DNA of 64,000 bases from Mycobacterium neglectum (lineage in GTDB: Bacteria > Actinomycetota > Actinomycetes > Mycobacteriales > Mycobacteriaceae). Below are positions 19,332 to 29,087 of this stretch, piece after piece. The stretch covers positions 20,611 through 84,610 of the forward strand of contig NZ_NVQE01000025.1 of assembly GCF_002591975.1 (NCBI RefSeq). Reading direction: 5' to 3'. The stretch's first letter is position 1. Every line of letters starts with the position of its first letter. The notes under the pieces are model-generated. The model had not been told where the DNA came from. It worked only from the letters and a program-made list of their open reading frames with translations, and searched no databases. A program made the translations under genes and the position numbers.

Positions 19332-20768
19332 TCAGTTCCCCGGGGGCAACAGCATCGTCTGCCATGTCTTGTTCTCCGGCGCACCCTTTGCGAGATCCGA
19401 TTGGGTGTACCGCTTGCCGTCGGGTCCGATGTAGCTCCCGGTCGCCGGGTCGTATTCGGCCGCGGCTAGCGGCGGCGCGACGGCAGACGCAGGCTCGGGC
19501 GGCAAGTGCGGGATGGCCTGCCCCGACAACGTGGCATTGGGGTCCCCCTTCCAGTTGAATCCGTCGTTGAGCGGCACGAAGACTTCGTCGCTCTCGCATA
19601 GCTTGACCGTCGGCGCGCGCTTTCCCGGCACGGTTTCGCACGGGATGTTACGAGCTCCGCGCACGTTGAATGGTGACTCTTGCGGGACGCGGCAGTAGAG
19701 GTCACCGGCCGGACGCGAAGGATAATCCTCCAACGCGGCAACGCGCTGTTGCTGGGCCGGCAGAAACCCCGTGGTGCACGGTGGCGGCAGGTTGAGGTTC
19801 AGGTTGAAGCTCAGATATTGGCCCTTGTAGTCCTGTTTGGTGTTGAGGTTGCCGAGGATCCCGGCCTGCCCGGCGGCGATGGCTTGGGGGAACACCACCA
19901 GCAGTTGTTCGATGCTGTCCTGGTAGGTGAGCGCGACTTGCCCCACACTGACGAGGTTGGCCATCAGGATCGGCAAGGTGGGCTGCAGCCGGTCGACCAG
20001 TCCGCGCACCTGCGCTGCCGCTGGGCCGCCCTTGACGATGACGCCGGCAACCGCCTCGTCGTGGGTCTGCAATTCGGCGGTCACCGTGGCCAGTTGCGAT
20101 GCCCATGCCTGAATCGCAGCGGAGGTGTCGGTCTGCGAATCCAACACGGGCTGGACTTGGTCGATCAGCGTGGTCAGCGGGTCGAGATTCTTACGGGCGT
20201 CGATGGCCAGGGTGGAGGCGCCCTGGACCACCCGGGACAGCTCTGGGCCGAGACCACCTACCGCGGTGTAGGACTCGTCGATCACAGTTTTGAGGTTGTC
20301 GCGCGGTATGGCCTGCAGACCGGTGTTTGCAGCGGCGAGCAGCGCGTTGACGTCCGGCGGCACCGAGGTGTCGGCGAGTGCAATCACGTCACCGTTCTGC
20401 AGCGGCGCTGAGGTGCCGTTGCGGGGTAGCAGCAGGACATAGGATTCACCGACCGCGGATTGGCTGTGCACTTCGGCTCGAAGGTCTGAGGGGATGTCGA
20501 TGCCGGATTTCAGTGACAGCACCGCCTCGACGCCGCTATCGGTCAGCCGCACCGTCTCGACCCGGCCGACTTTGGTACCGCGATAAGTGACGTTGCCGGA
20601 TTCATATAGCCCACCGGATTTCGGCAGTTCCATCGTCACGGTGTACCGGCCGACGCCGAACAACATGGCGGGCAGTTGGATGAAGTGCAGCACCATCAAC
20701 GCAACCGTGCCGAGCGCAACGACCGTGAAGATGGCCAGCTGGATTCTTATCCGTCGGTTCAAGCGCAT
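19332..20768 (-). CDS. mce3F: Mce-family protein F (substrate-binding component of a lipid importer)
   Basis: The last of six Mce proteins, 478 residues. It has an N-terminal transmembrane helix (about residues 8-30), the MCE beta-barrel domain (GRYTVTMELPKSGGLYESGN onwards, about 35-120), a long helical needle-forming region, and a Pro-rich C-terminal part with a WxxxxLPPGN end. MCE proteins form a hexameric channel across the periplasm for lipid or sterol uptake, fed into the YrbE permease. The ATG at 20768 is 1 bp after the mce3E stop. The assignment to the mce3 class rests on the adjacent Mce3R-like regulator and regulon, not on a tree. No mce-associated (mam) genes follow; the next gene is convergent. 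Confidence 0.8.
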   Translation of the reverse strand: MRLNRRIRIQLAIFTVVALGTVALMVLHFIQLPAMLFGVGRYTVTMELPKSGGLYESGNVTYRGTKVGRVETVRLTDSGVEAVLSLKSGIDIPSDLRAEVHSQSAVGESYVLLLPRNGTSAPLQNGDVIALADTSVPPDVNALLAAANTGLQAIPRDNLKTVIDESYTAVGGLGPELSRVVQGASTLAIDARKNLDPLTTLIDQVQPVLDSQTDTSAAIQAWASQLATVTAELQTHDEAVAGVIVKGGPAAAQVRGLVDRLQPTLPILMANLVSVGQVALTYQDSIEQLLVVFPQAIAAGQAGILGNLNTKQDYKGQYLSFNLNLNLPPPCTTGFLPAQQQRVAALEDYPSRPAGDLYCRVPQESPFNVRGARNIPCETVPGKRAPTVKLCESDEVFVPLNDGFNWKGDPNATLSGQAIPHLPPEPASAVAPPLAAAEYDPATGSYIGPDGKRYTQSDLAKGAPENKTWQTMLLPPGN

Positions 20769-20769
20769 G

Positions 20770-21927
20770 TTAAGGCCCCTGATCCCATCGGTAGGGAATC
20801 GCCAGCGGATTGCCGGGCCCGTTCGGACCACCGGCCATGCAGGGGCTGGGGAACTGGCCGATGGTTCGGCCCCACTGGAGCTCGAGCTCGGTCAGTTCGC
20901 ACTCGAATCGCGTACCGGTGAAGATGCCCTGGTCGATACGGCTGAGGGTGAGATCGACGATGGCGGTCAGATTGGCGTAGTCACCGCGTTGGAAGTTTTG
21001 GAAGGTTTCATTCGGAAACGGGAAAGTCAGCAGCAGGCTGAGAGCCCGGGTCAGGCTGGGACCGGCGTTTGCCAGCGACTCCAACACCGGTCCGACCTGC
21101 CTCAGTTCCTTCACCAAGTTCTCCTTGGTCTGATCGACCGTGTCGACGGCCAGTGCACTGAACTTGCCGAGCTCATCAGCCGCTTGCACCAGGTTGTCCC
21201 GTTCGGAGTTGAGCACTGCCAGCGCGTCGGGGACGGTGGCCAGCGCACGGTCCAGGACGGGCTGCTGTACGGCGAATTTCCCGACCAGGCTGTTGAGGCT
21301 TTCGGTGGCCGCGATGATGTCGTCGGTCTGGTCGTTGAGGTGGCCGGTGAATTCGCTCAGCTGTGCGATCAAGCTTCGTACGTCTTGCTCGCGTCCCCGA
21401 AGCGCGGTGGAGAACGCCTCGGTGATGTCCTGTACCTGGCCCAGGCCACCGCCGTTGAGCACCATCGACAACGCCGCCAGCGTCTGCTCGGTGCTCGGGT
21501 AGGAACCGCCCTGTTGCAGCGGAATGAGCGAGCCGTCTCGCAGCCTGCCCTGTGGCGGTTCGTTCGTTGGCGGCGCAAGCTCGATGTGCAAGGAACCCAG
21601 CAGGCTGGTTGTGCCGATCTTGGCGGTGGCATTGGCGGGCAGGTTGACGTCACCGTTCAAGCGCATGCTCAGCAATGCGTGCCACCCTTGGCGTTCGATT
21701 TTGGTGACATGGCCGACGGTTACGTCTGAAACCCGCACCCGCGAGTTCGGCTCAATGTTGTTGACGTCAGGCAGTTGTGCCTGGATCAGGAAAGAGTCCG
21801 AGCCGGTGCCCTGCGTGCCGGGCAGGGGTAACGAATTCAGGCCGCGCCAGCCGCAGCCGGGCATCGCAGCCACGATCATGACCAGGATCAGGTTGGTCGC
21901 TATCCGCTGAAAGCGTCGCCGTGTCAC
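20770..21927 (-). CDS. lprM: Mce-family lipoprotein E (LprM-like)
   Basis: A 385-residue Mce protein with a lipoprotein signal: a basic start, a hydrophobic stretch and the lipobox AAMPGC with the lipidated Cys near residue 25. The MCE domain follows (SRVRVSDVTVGHV), then amphipathic helices. In mce operons the fifth mce gene is normally the lipoprotein; LprM is the mce3 version in M. tuberculosis. It overlaps mce3D by 4 bp. It should anchor the needle complex to the membrane. Confidence 0.82.
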   Translation of the reverse strand: MTRRRFQRIATNLILVMIVAAMPGCGWRGLNSLPLPGTQGTGSDSFLIQAQLPDVNNIEPNSRVRVSDVTVGHVTKIERQGWHALLSMRLNGDVNLPANATAKIGTTSLLGSLHIELAPPTNEPPQGRLRDGSLIPLQQGGSYPSTEQTLAALSMVLNGGGLGQVQDITEAFSTALRGREQDVRSLIAQLSEFTGHLNDQTDDIIAATESLNSLVGKFAVQQPVLDRALATVPDALAVLNSERDNLVQAADELGKFSALAVDTVDQTKENLVKELRQVGPVLESLANAGPSLTRALSLLLTFPFPNETFQNFQRGDYANLTAIVDLTLSRIDQGIFTGTRFECELTELELQWGRTIGQFPSPCMAGGPNGPGNPLAIPYRWDQGP

Positions 21928-23243
21928 GGGCCACCTCCTGCAGGCACCATCATCCCGGGCAGGCCGTGGGTGGGGTCGGTGGCCCGCGCCGCTGTGAACG
22001 CCGCGTCGGACGCTTCTGCGGGCAAGGGGACGCCGGGCGGCGGATCTGCTGCCGGCGGCACGAAGTCAGGCCGCATCCAGGGCTCGCTGTAGGTGACTTC
22101 ATTCGGTCGCGTCTGCGCGCCGACGAAGAGGTTCTCGCCCAACGGCGGAAAGTTGAATTGCCGATTCTTCACTATCGGCGCCAAATACTGCGCGCACAGT
22201 TTCGCCGATTGGTCAGCACCCCGGCGGGATGCCGACTGAATTGCACCACACAGGAAGGAGACCGGGTTCGCGAAGTTGTTGATGGCCAGCGCGCCCGTCA
22301 GTGAACCGTTGGCCGACTCGTAGATGTTGTTGTAGTTCTGCAACGTCGAGGGGGCGATGTGCAACGTCTGCTTGATGTCGTCGAGGCTTTCAACCAGTAC
22401 GCGGGTGATCGAGGTCATCGTGTCGGACGCGGTGCCGATCGCCTCGGTGTTCTCGGCGGCGAAGTCACCCACGTCGGCCACGACCGCGTTGAGGTCCTCG
22501 ACCGCGTAGCCGACTTTGTTCGGGTCGTCGGCCAGCAGTGCGGTCACCGCGGCCAGGTTGTGGTTGAGCGCTTCGAGCAGATCGGCGCTGTCGCTCAATG
22601 CGGACACCAGCGTCGAGAGGTTTTTGAACGTGGCGAAGATGTCGTTGCTGTGGTCGCCGAGGATCGAAACCGTCTGCGACAGTTTGATGATGGTGTCTCG
22701 GATCGTTGGACCTTGCCCACGCAGGTTGTCTGCGGCGGTGTCGATGAGCGCACCCAGTGTGCTCACGCCGCCGGGCTTGGTGGGCTTGAGCAGCTCGGTC
22801 AGCCGCTCGAGTTGGTCGCGTAGATCGTCCCACTCAACAGGGACCGCGGTCCGGTCGGCCGGGATCACCGCGCCGTCGGCCATCGTCGGACCGCCGGTGT
22901 AGGGCGGTGTGAGCTGGATCGTCCGGCCGGTCACCAGCTGCGGTGCCAGGATCACGGCCTTGGCATCGGCAGGGACCTTGTACTTGCTGTCGAACCAGAA
23001 CGTGACCTTGGCCCGCTCGGGCTGCGGTTCTATCGCTTCGATCTTGCCGACCGGTACGCCGCGAACGAGCACGTGGTCCCCGGCAAATACCCCGGTGCTG
23101 TTCTCGAAGTAGGCGACTACCGTCGTTCGGGCGATCTGCGCGGGAATGCGTACCGCGACGAACAGACCCGCGGCCAAGATCAGCACAAGTGCCGTCGCCA
23201 GGACGATTCGGGCGGTTCGGGGCGACCTCACCACGGTCATCAT
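21924..23243 (-). CDS. mce3D: Mce-family protein D
   Basis: The 439-residue protein begins at an ATG overlapping the mce3C stop by 4 bp (ATGA); the frame is open much further upstream, inside mce3C, but that part is not coding-like. It has an N-terminal membrane helix (about residues 12-32), the MCE domain (VVAYFENSTGVFAGDHVLVR), a helical region with the conserved Asn/Asp-rich heptads, and a Pro-rich tail. It is one of the six channel subunits of the predicted lipid importer. Confidence 0.82.
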   Translation of the reverse strand: MMTVVRSPRTARIVLATALVLILAAGLFVAVRIPAQIARTTVVAYFENSTGVFAGDHVLVRGVPVGKIEAIEPQPERAKVTFWFDSKYKVPADAKAVILAPQLVTGRTIQLTPPYTGGPTMADGAVIPADRTAVPVEWDDLRDQLERLTELLKPTKPGGVSTLGALIDTAADNLRGQGPTIRDTIIKLSQTVSILGDHSNDIFATFKNLSTLVSALSDSADLLEALNHNLAAVTALLADDPNKVGYAVEDLNAVVADVGDFAAENTEAIGTASDTMTSITRVLVESLDDIKQTLHIAPSTLQNYNNIYESANGSLTGALAINNFANPVSFLCGAIQSASRRGADQSAKLCAQYLAPIVKNRQFNFPPLGENLFVGAQTRPNEVTYSEPWMRPDFVPPAADPPPGVPLPAEASDAAFTAARATDPTHGLPGMMVPAGGGP

Positions 23244-24607
23244 GATCGGGCTCCCGGTTGCTGGACGGGCGGCGCCTCGCCCGGGGCAGGCACGTATACC
23301 GGCGATGGAGTCGGCTCGGGGGTGGAGGCCAACCCGGGCGGGGCCGCTGCGGGCGGTCCCGGTGGCGGGCCACCGGCGGGCGGCGCCGGCAGCGGCTGGC
23401 GGTAGGGGTAGCAGCCGGGGCCAGGCAACGCAATTCCCTGGGGCCCGCACGCCTGATCGCCGGGTTTGCCGGTGATCGCGTCGGGCAGGTTCAGCCTCGG
23501 TTCCCCGCCCTGGCCAGTCCGCGGGTAGGGCACCGGCAACGCCGGGGTCCCCGGCTGTCCGGTCGGCGGGTCGGTCAGCTCTGAGGGCAGCAACGTGGCC
23601 GGATCCAATCCCAGATCCGAAAACGCCGCGTCGACGAACGGTTGCACGAACTGACCCGGAAAGAGGTTGACCACATAGGCTTTGAAGAACGGTCCGGAGG
23701 AAAGCGATTCGCCAAGCGACATGACGTAGGTGTTGATCAGTTTGATGGCCTGCTGCACGCGTTCCTTGCGGTCGTCGATGATTGTCAGGACTCCGTTGAG
23801 CTTTTCCAGCGCCGGCCGCAGCTGCTGACGGTTCTCGGCGATGAACCCGTGTAGCTGCCGCGACACCGCCGAGATGTTTGCCCAAATCTGGTCCAATGCG
23901 GCGCTCTGTGTTCGCAGCGCCGCCAGCAGCGCATTGGTGTCTTTCACCAGACTCACGATGTGGTCGGTGCGTTTGGCCAGCACCCCCGTCGCTTGGGCCG
24001 CGTTGTCCAGCAGCCTGCGCAGTTGGGCGTCGCGCGTGTTGAGCGTCTGTGCAAACCGCGCCACGCCCGCCACCGCGTCCTGCAGATCCGGCGGGGTGGC
24101 CGAAAAGGTCTGGGCCAGGGTGGCCAACGAGTCAGACAGCTGGCCGGTGTTCAGGCCGCTGATCGTGGTGGCGAGGTCACCGAGGGCATCGGGCAACTGG
24201 TACGGCGACACCGTGCGATCGAGCGGGATGGCACCGTCGAGCTGCCCATCCCCACGCGGTGTCACGTCAATGATCTTGGCGCCCAGCAGGCTCTTGGTTT
24301 TGATCGCAGCCTCGGTGCGGTCGCCCAGCCGGACATCGGCGCCGATCTTGAATGTGACAAGTACACCGGTCTCGTTGAGTTCGATGGCCGAGACGTCGCC
24401 AACCACGAAGCCGGAGACTTCTACACCGGCACCCGTGCTCAGCCCGCCGGCGTCGGCGAAATAGGCCGAGTACTCCCTGCCCGAGTTGAGGAAGGGCAGC
24501 TTCTGCCACTGCAGTGCGGCCAGCACCATCGCGACGACGGTCACGAGGCCGACGGCGCCGATGAGTAAGGGGCTGCGTTCGGAGAATGATCTCACTTGGG
24601 CGCGCAC
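23240..24607 (-). CDS. mce3C: Mce-family protein C with long Pro-rich tail
   Basis: A 455-residue Mce subunit with a membrane helix at about residues 12-34, the MCE domain (YSAYFADAGGLSTGAGVEVSG), long helices, and a C-terminal ~100-residue Pro/Gly-rich tail (QPLPAPPAGGPPPGPP and similar) that probably extends into the cell envelope. Its start lies 16 bp inside the end of mce3B, so translation is coupled. Other mycobacterial MceC proteins have similar Pro-rich tails. Confidence 0.83.
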   Translation of the reverse strand: MRAQVRSFSERSPLLIGAVGLVTVVAMVLAALQWQKLPFLNSGREYSAYFADAGGLSTGAGVEVSGFVVGDVSAIELNETGVLVTFKIGADVRLGDRTEAAIKTKSLLGAKIIDVTPRGDGQLDGAIPLDRTVSPYQLPDALGDLATTISGLNTGQLSDSLATLAQTFSATPPDLQDAVAGVARFAQTLNTRDAQLRRLLDNAAQATGVLAKRTDHIVSLVKDTNALLAALRTQSAALDQIWANISAVSRQLHGFIAENRQQLRPALEKLNGVLTIIDDRKERVQQAIKLINTYVMSLGESLSSGPFFKAYVVNLFPGQFVQPFVDAAFSDLGLDPATLLPSELTDPPTGQPGTPALPVPYPRTGQGGEPRLNLPDAITGKPGDQACGPQGIALPGPGCYPYRQPLPAPPAGGPPPGPPAAAPPGLASTPEPTPSPVYVPAPGEAPPVQQPGARS

Positions 24608-25617
24608 CGCCCCGTGCTCTGACCGGCCACCTTGACATACACCGGCTGGCCTCCCTTGCCATTGAGCTTGAGCACCACATCGCAGAGGTAGAAGCTGAAG
24701 TAGTCGCCATACATCCCCTGCCGCACCAGGGCCTGATACCGGTCCGGCAGCGTCTGGAGCAGATTTTCGAGGTATTCGTGGTCAGCCAGGGCGATCCCGG
24801 CCACCCGGTCGGTCTCGGCGACCACCTTCTGGAACGGCGCCCTGGCCTGCGCCAGCAGGTCAGCGAGCGAACCGGTGGCGGCATTGGTATAGGCCACCGC
24901 GTTCGAGATATCGGTCCTGCGTTCGGCCAGGCTGCCGATCAGCTCGGAGAGCGATGTCACGGCTTTGTCCAGCCGGTCGCTCTGACCGCCCAGCGACCCC
25001 AACACCACGTTGAGGTTGTCGATCACCTGCCCGATCAGCAGGTCACGGTCAGCCAAGGTATTTGTCACCACCGCGGCCTGCTGCAGGAACGTCCCGATCG
25101 CGGGGCCCTGCCCCTCGAACGCCTCGATCAACTGCTGGGTCAGGTCGTTGACCTGCTCCGGGTTCAGCGCCCGAAACAGCGGCTTGAAGCCACCGATCAC
25201 CGCATCCAGATCCAGCGCGGGTTGGGTGCGAGTCAGCGGGATGGTCTGACCTGGACGCAATGTCTCGAGTCCGCCGGTGCCTTCCTCCAGCGCCAGGTAG
25301 CGATCACCGAACAGGTTGTCATAACGGATCACTGCCCGACTGCCCTGCGTGAGCACGACCGACTCGTCGGCGAAGAACCCGACCCGCACCGTCGCATCGG
25401 GGTTGATGGAGATGTTTTCGACCTTGCCGACCTCCACCCCGGCGATCCGCACAATCGTGCCCGTGCGCAGATTCGAGACGTTGCTGAACTCGGCGTAGTA
25501 GCTCTTGCCCGCGTCGAAGCGAAACTGCCCGAAGATCGCCAACGTCAGGAACGAGACGAAGAGGCAGACAGCCATGAAGATGCCCAACCGCCAAATGGTG
25601 CCCCTGAGATCAGCCAT
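24592..25617 (-). CDS. mce3B: Mce-family protein B
   Basis: This 341-residue subunit has an N-terminal hydrophobic helix (about residues 10-30), an MCE domain (YYAEFSNVSNLRTGTIVRIAG) and a helical C-terminal region. Two Cys near the end (FYLCDVVL and GRCAPK) match the MceB pattern. It lacks the Pro-rich tail of MceA and MceC. It is separated from mce3A by 63 bp. Confidence 0.83.
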   Translation of the reverse strand: MADLRGTIWRLGIFMAVCLFVSFLTLAIFGQFRFDAGKSYYAEFSNVSNLRTGTIVRIAGVEVGKVENISINPDATVRVGFFADESVVLTQGSRAVIRYDNLFGDRYLALEEGTGGLETLRPGQTIPLTRTQPALDLDAVIGGFKPLFRALNPEQVNDLTQQLIEAFEGQGPAIGTFLQQAAVVTNTLADRDLLIGQVIDNLNVVLGSLGGQSDRLDKAVTSLSELIGSLAERRTDISNAVAYTNAATGSLADLLAQARAPFQKVVAETDRVAGIALADHEYLENLLQTLPDRYQALVRQGMYGDYFSFYLCDVVLKLNGKGGQPVYVKVAGQSTGRCAPK

Positions 25618-25680
25618 GGCTTTTCTCCTGCGTGTGCGGATGGTCGACGGTCCCGGCGACGACGGTGCGGATGATGGCGA

Positions 25681-27057
25681 TCACGGTGGGCCCTGCCCGT
25701 TGTGATCGAGTTGCGCCGGGCCCGGTCCCGGGGCCGCCGGCGGCACTCCCGGCCACAACGGCACCCCGCCCGGCCCGTACAGCGGCGCGCCATACGGCGG
25801 CGCCCCGGGGTAGGGCACCGGCCCGATCGCCGGGCCCGGAAGGCATTGGCGAATGCTGGGCGGCTCCGGTACAGCGCGGGTCGCTGGGAAGTAGTTCGCC
25901 CAGCAGGGATGTCCGATACCGGGGTTGGGCCGAATGTCCAGGCCGGTCCCCCAGCCGGTGTTGGTGATCAGCTGGCGCACCGGGAAGTTTTTGGTGGCGT
26001 CGGGTAGCGATCCGCACCCCGGCGCTCCGCCGGGTCCGCCCTTGGCGGCAATGATCGGCAGATTCTGCGGGTACGCGTAGGGATCGTTACCCAGCAACAA
26101 GGCCACATCGAGCTGAAGAGTGCGGCCATCGCCGCCCCACGCCGCATAGCCGCCGTTGTCGAGATACCACGTGGTGCCCTTCAGGAAGCACGTGTACACG
26201 GGGCTGTGCTGCAGCAGCAGGTTCGTCGTCGGCTCGAGGGTGTTGACCGCCTCGACGAGATCGTCCTTGCTTGTGGCAAGCAGGTTCGTGCCGGCCTGCG
26301 ACAAACCGATGACGTTCAGCAGCAACCCATCCAATGCGGCGGCGTGGTCGGTGACGGTAGCGCTGGTGGTGCTGACAGCGTCCAGGATGGCCACGATGTC
26401 GTTGGCGGCTGCGTCATAGGTGTCGGCGAATCTCTTGAGCGAGCGCCAGTTGCCTCCGATGGTTTCGGCGCGCGCGTTGAGGGCCAGCAAGACCTCATTG
26501 AGATCTGTGGCGGCTTGGCCCATCCGCGGGCCCTGTCCGCGCACGCCGTCGGCCACTGCGGTCAGCACCGCGTTCAGCTTGAGCGGATCAACCAGCTTCA
26601 GCAGCTCGACAACGTTTTCGAAGACCGTGTTGATCTCTGTGCTCACATTCGTCGAACGCAGCACGGCGCCGGCGGTCAGCCGCTTGGCGCTCGGATTGGG
26701 CGGATACACGAGCTCGACGAATTTGGTGCCGAACGCGGTGGTGGCACTGATCTGCGCTCCCACGTTGGCCGGGATGTAGCGGATCTGGTCCGACTCGATC
26801 TCCAGCTTCAGACTGGCCCCGTCCGTACCGCCGCCGATCTGGCTCACCCGGCCGACCTGGACACCACGCAACATGACATCGGCGTTGGTCTCCATCACCA
26901 GCCCGGTTCGATCCGACGTCAGCGTCACGGGCACGTACGACGTGAAGCTGCCCCGAAACGACGCCGCGGTCACCGCCAGGAACACGACGATCGCCGTCAA
27001 CAAGATGAGCGTCCACCAGGCACTGGCGATGCGGTGTGTTCCTGCCCTGCGCTTCAT
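25681..27057 (-). CDS. mce3A: Mce-family protein A
   Basis: The first Mce subunit, 458 residues from the ATG at 27057 (MKRRAG), immediately after the yrbE3B stop. It has a membrane helix at about residues 10-35, the MCE domain (YVPVTLTSDRTGLVMETNAD), long helices, a cell-surface-like central part, and a Pro/Gly-rich tail. The frame is open to 27096 but that would overlap yrbE3B. MceA subunits sit in the needle of the importer and have been linked to host-cell entry in pathogens. Here, in a probable environmental species, lipid or sterol uptake is the likelier role. Confidence 0.83.
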   Translation of the reverse strand: MKRRAGTHRIASAWWTLILLTAIVVFLAVTAASFRGSFTSYVPVTLTSDRTGLVMETNADVMLRGVQVGRVSQIGGGTDGASLKLEIESDQIRYIPANVGAQISATTAFGTKFVELVYPPNPSAKRLTAGAVLRSTNVSTEINTVFENVVELLKLVDPLKLNAVLTAVADGVRGQGPRMGQAATDLNEVLLALNARAETIGGNWRSLKRFADTYDAAANDIVAILDAVSTTSATVTDHAAALDGLLLNVIGLSQAGTNLLATSKDDLVEAVNTLEPTTNLLLQHSPVYTCFLKGTTWYLDNGGYAAWGGDGRTLQLDVALLLGNDPYAYPQNLPIIAAKGGPGGAPGCGSLPDATKNFPVRQLITNTGWGTGLDIRPNPGIGHPCWANYFPATRAVPEPPSIRQCLPGPAIGPVPYPGAPPYGAPLYGPGGVPLWPGVPPAAPGPGPAQLDHNGQGPP

Positions 27058-27061
27058 CCCG

Positions 27062-27916
27062 CTAACCAGCCAGGTGGAAGTCGCCGGACTGGCCATAAAT
27101 GGCCAGTGTCATGATCACGATCAAGATGGACGCGATGACCATCGAAGCACGTACGGCACGTCCGACGGCCTCACCAACCCCCGCAGGCCCGCCGCGCGCG
27201 GTGTAGCCGTAATAGGTACACAACAACATGATCATCAGCGCAACCGCTGCCACCTCGGCCAACGACCACAACACGTCGGTTGGACTGAGGTACGTATAGA
27301 AGTAGTGGTCATAGACGCCCGAACCCTGGCCGTAGATGGCGGTGGTGCCGATACGAGCGGCCCAATATGCCGTCATCAGCCCGATGCAGAACAACGGAAC
27401 CGCGACAATCACCCCGGCCAGCACCCTGGTGGATGCCAGGTAGCTCACGGTGCGGATACCGATGGCCTCGAGCGCATCGATCTCCTCACTGATCCGCATC
27501 GCGCCCAGCTGAGCGGTGCTTCCGGCGCCGACGGTGGCCGCCAGCGCCACCATCACCGTCCCCGGCTGGATCTCGCGAGTGTTGAAAAATGCCGACGCGA
27601 ACCCCGTGAGTGCCTCGACACCTACTGACGCCAGCTGGTTATAGCCCTGTACCGCGACGATGGCGCCGGTGGTCATCGTCAGGAACGCCACGATCACCAC
27701 CGTTCCGCCGATCACCGCAAGAGCCCCGCTGCCCAACCCCATCTGGGCGATCACCCGCAACAATTCACTGCGGTAGTTGATGACCGCATCGGGAATCCCG
27801 GCCAGCGTGGTGGCGTAGAACCGCGTCTGCGAGCCGATCTGATTCCACCCGCTCACCAAGGCATTTCTCGTCCGCCGCAACCGCGGATGAAGCCGACTCG
27901 GAACGCTCGCCGTCAT
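27062..27916 (-). CDS. yrbE3B: YrbE-type ABC permease B of the Mce transporter
   Basis: A 284-residue integral membrane protein of the MlaE/YrbE family with about five or six membrane segments and the characteristic GAGSTAQLGAMRISEEIDALE loop near residue 140. This EQ-loop-like segment contacts the shared ATPase MceG (Mkl), which is usually encoded elsewhere. It forms the inner-membrane permease with YrbE3A. The conserved GGPAGVGEAVGRAV lies near the C terminus. Confidence 0.88.
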   Translation of the reverse strand: MTASVPSRLHPRLRRTRNALVSGWNQIGSQTRFYATTLAGIPDAVINYRSELLRVIAQMGLGSGALAVIGGTVVIVAFLTMTTGAIVAVQGYNQLASVGVEALTGFASAFFNTREIQPGTVMVALAATVGAGSTAQLGAMRISEEIDALEAIGIRTVSYLASTRVLAGVIVAVPLFCIGLMTAYWAARIGTTAIYGQGSGVYDHYFYTYLSPTDVLWSLAEVAAVALMIMLLCTYYGYTARGGPAGVGEAVGRAVRASMVIASILIVIMTLAIYGQSGDFHLAG

Positions 27917-27925
27917 GAGTTCACC

Positions 27926-28699
27926 TCACGACACCATGAACGGGACACCGACGGCGGTGACGATGATGTTGGTCAGGAACAACACGATGAAGGCGAACAC
28001 CACGGTTTCGTTCACCGCTCTACCCACACCGGCCGGACCCCCACCCACCGAGATGCCCTGGTAACAGGCGATCAAGCCGGCCGTCAACCCGAACAGCGTG
28101 GCCTTGATCATCGAAATGATGACGTCGGCGACGTGGGTCAGCGTCGTCAGACCCGCCACCCACGCACCCGCCGAAACGTCCATGAGAAACACCGAGCAGA
28201 GAAACGCGCCGACAAGACCCGTCATGATCACCACCGAGCTCAGCGCCAGCGACACCGTGGTGGCAGCGAGTACGCGCGGGACCACGAGCGCCTGGATCGG
28301 GTTGATGCCCATCACCCGCAACGCATCGAGTTCCTCACGAATGGTTCGCGCACCCAGATCGGCGCACATCGCCGTGGCACCCGCGCCGGCGACCACCAAA
28401 ACCGTGACTATGGGTCCGCTCTGCGACACCGTGAAGATGGCAGCGCCAGTGCCGGAAAAGTCCGCGGCGCCGATATCGGCCAGCAAGACATTGAAAAGAA
28501 ACCCCGATATCACTGCCCACGGGATCGTCATCAACACCGCGGGCAGCGTCGACACCCGCGCCACGAACCAGCACTGAGCCAAATACTCGCGCCACGCGAA
28601 CGGCGGCTTGAACATCAACGCAAAGGTGTCCAGCGACATGGCGAAGAATCCGCCGACGGCCCGAACCGGCTTGGTCGCCGATTCCGCGAACATCACCAT
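27926..28699 (-). CDS. yrbE3A: YrbE-type ABC permease A of the Mce transporter
   Basis: The first gene of the mce operon, 257 residues, MlaE/YrbE family. ADLGARTIREELDALRVMGI near residue 125 is the ATPase-contact loop, and GGGPAGVGRAVNETVVFAF near the end is a family hallmark. The start is set at the ATG at 28699 (MVMFAESATKPV), because family members begin shortly before VGGFFAM. A TTG at 28735 and an ATG at 28693 are alternatives, and none has a good ribosome-binding site. The promoter element lies about 390 bp upstream at 29088-29197, so the mRNA may have a long leader. Confidence 0.85.
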   Translation of the reverse strand: MVMFAESATKPVRAVGGFFAMSLDTFALMFKPPFAWREYLAQCWFVARVSTLPAVLMTIPWAVISGFLFNVLLADIGAADFSGTGAAIFTVSQSGPIVTVLVVAGAGATAMCADLGARTIREELDALRVMGINPIQALVVPRVLAATTVSLALSSVVIMTGLVGAFLCSVFLMDVSAGAWVAGLTTLTHVADVIISMIKATLFGLTAGLIACYQGISVGGGPAGVGRAVNETVVFAFIVLFLTNIIVTAVGVPFMVS

Positions 28700-28947
28700 G
28701 TCGAAGCCGGCTGCGCCGATGCCGGGAGGCGGCAATCCTGCGAACGTCCGACCGGCCGGCCGGCCACCTCTGAGGTGTCTACCGTCGGCATTCGCGAGAA
28801 ATCGTCATCGATGGCCGGCATAGGCGGAACGCTATCGACCTCTGCGGCCCGGTTGCTGCTTCCACAAAGAGGTATATGTCTCTCCCGTACGAGGCATGGA
28901 CCGCTTCGCAACGGCCTTTCCCCAGTTTGCTGGTGAGCCCGCGAGGG

Positions 28948-29012
28948 CGCCGCGGCGACGAGTGGCAGCACCCGCGCGAACCACACGGGTTCGACGCCGC
29001 GGCGACGAGTGG
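28948..29012. repeat. Two 18-bp direct repeats in the mce leader
   Basis: CGCCGCGGCGACGAGTGG occurs exactly at 28948-28965 and at 28995-29012, offset by 47 bp. It lies between the conserved promoter element and yrbE3A. It could be a local duplication or a regulator site; nothing else identifies it. Confidence 0.6.
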
Positions 29013-29087
29013 AGCTGCTCATATCGGCCATCCGGACGGGTCGTAGTGGGTCGGGGACACCCGAGAGGGTACGCGGCCGATGATGTT

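Noticed and set aside
23244..23885. N-terminal extension of mce3D inside mce3C
   Set aside because: It would overlap mce3C by over 600 bp and lacks Mce features. The ATGA overlap at 23240-23243 gives a normal Mce N terminus.
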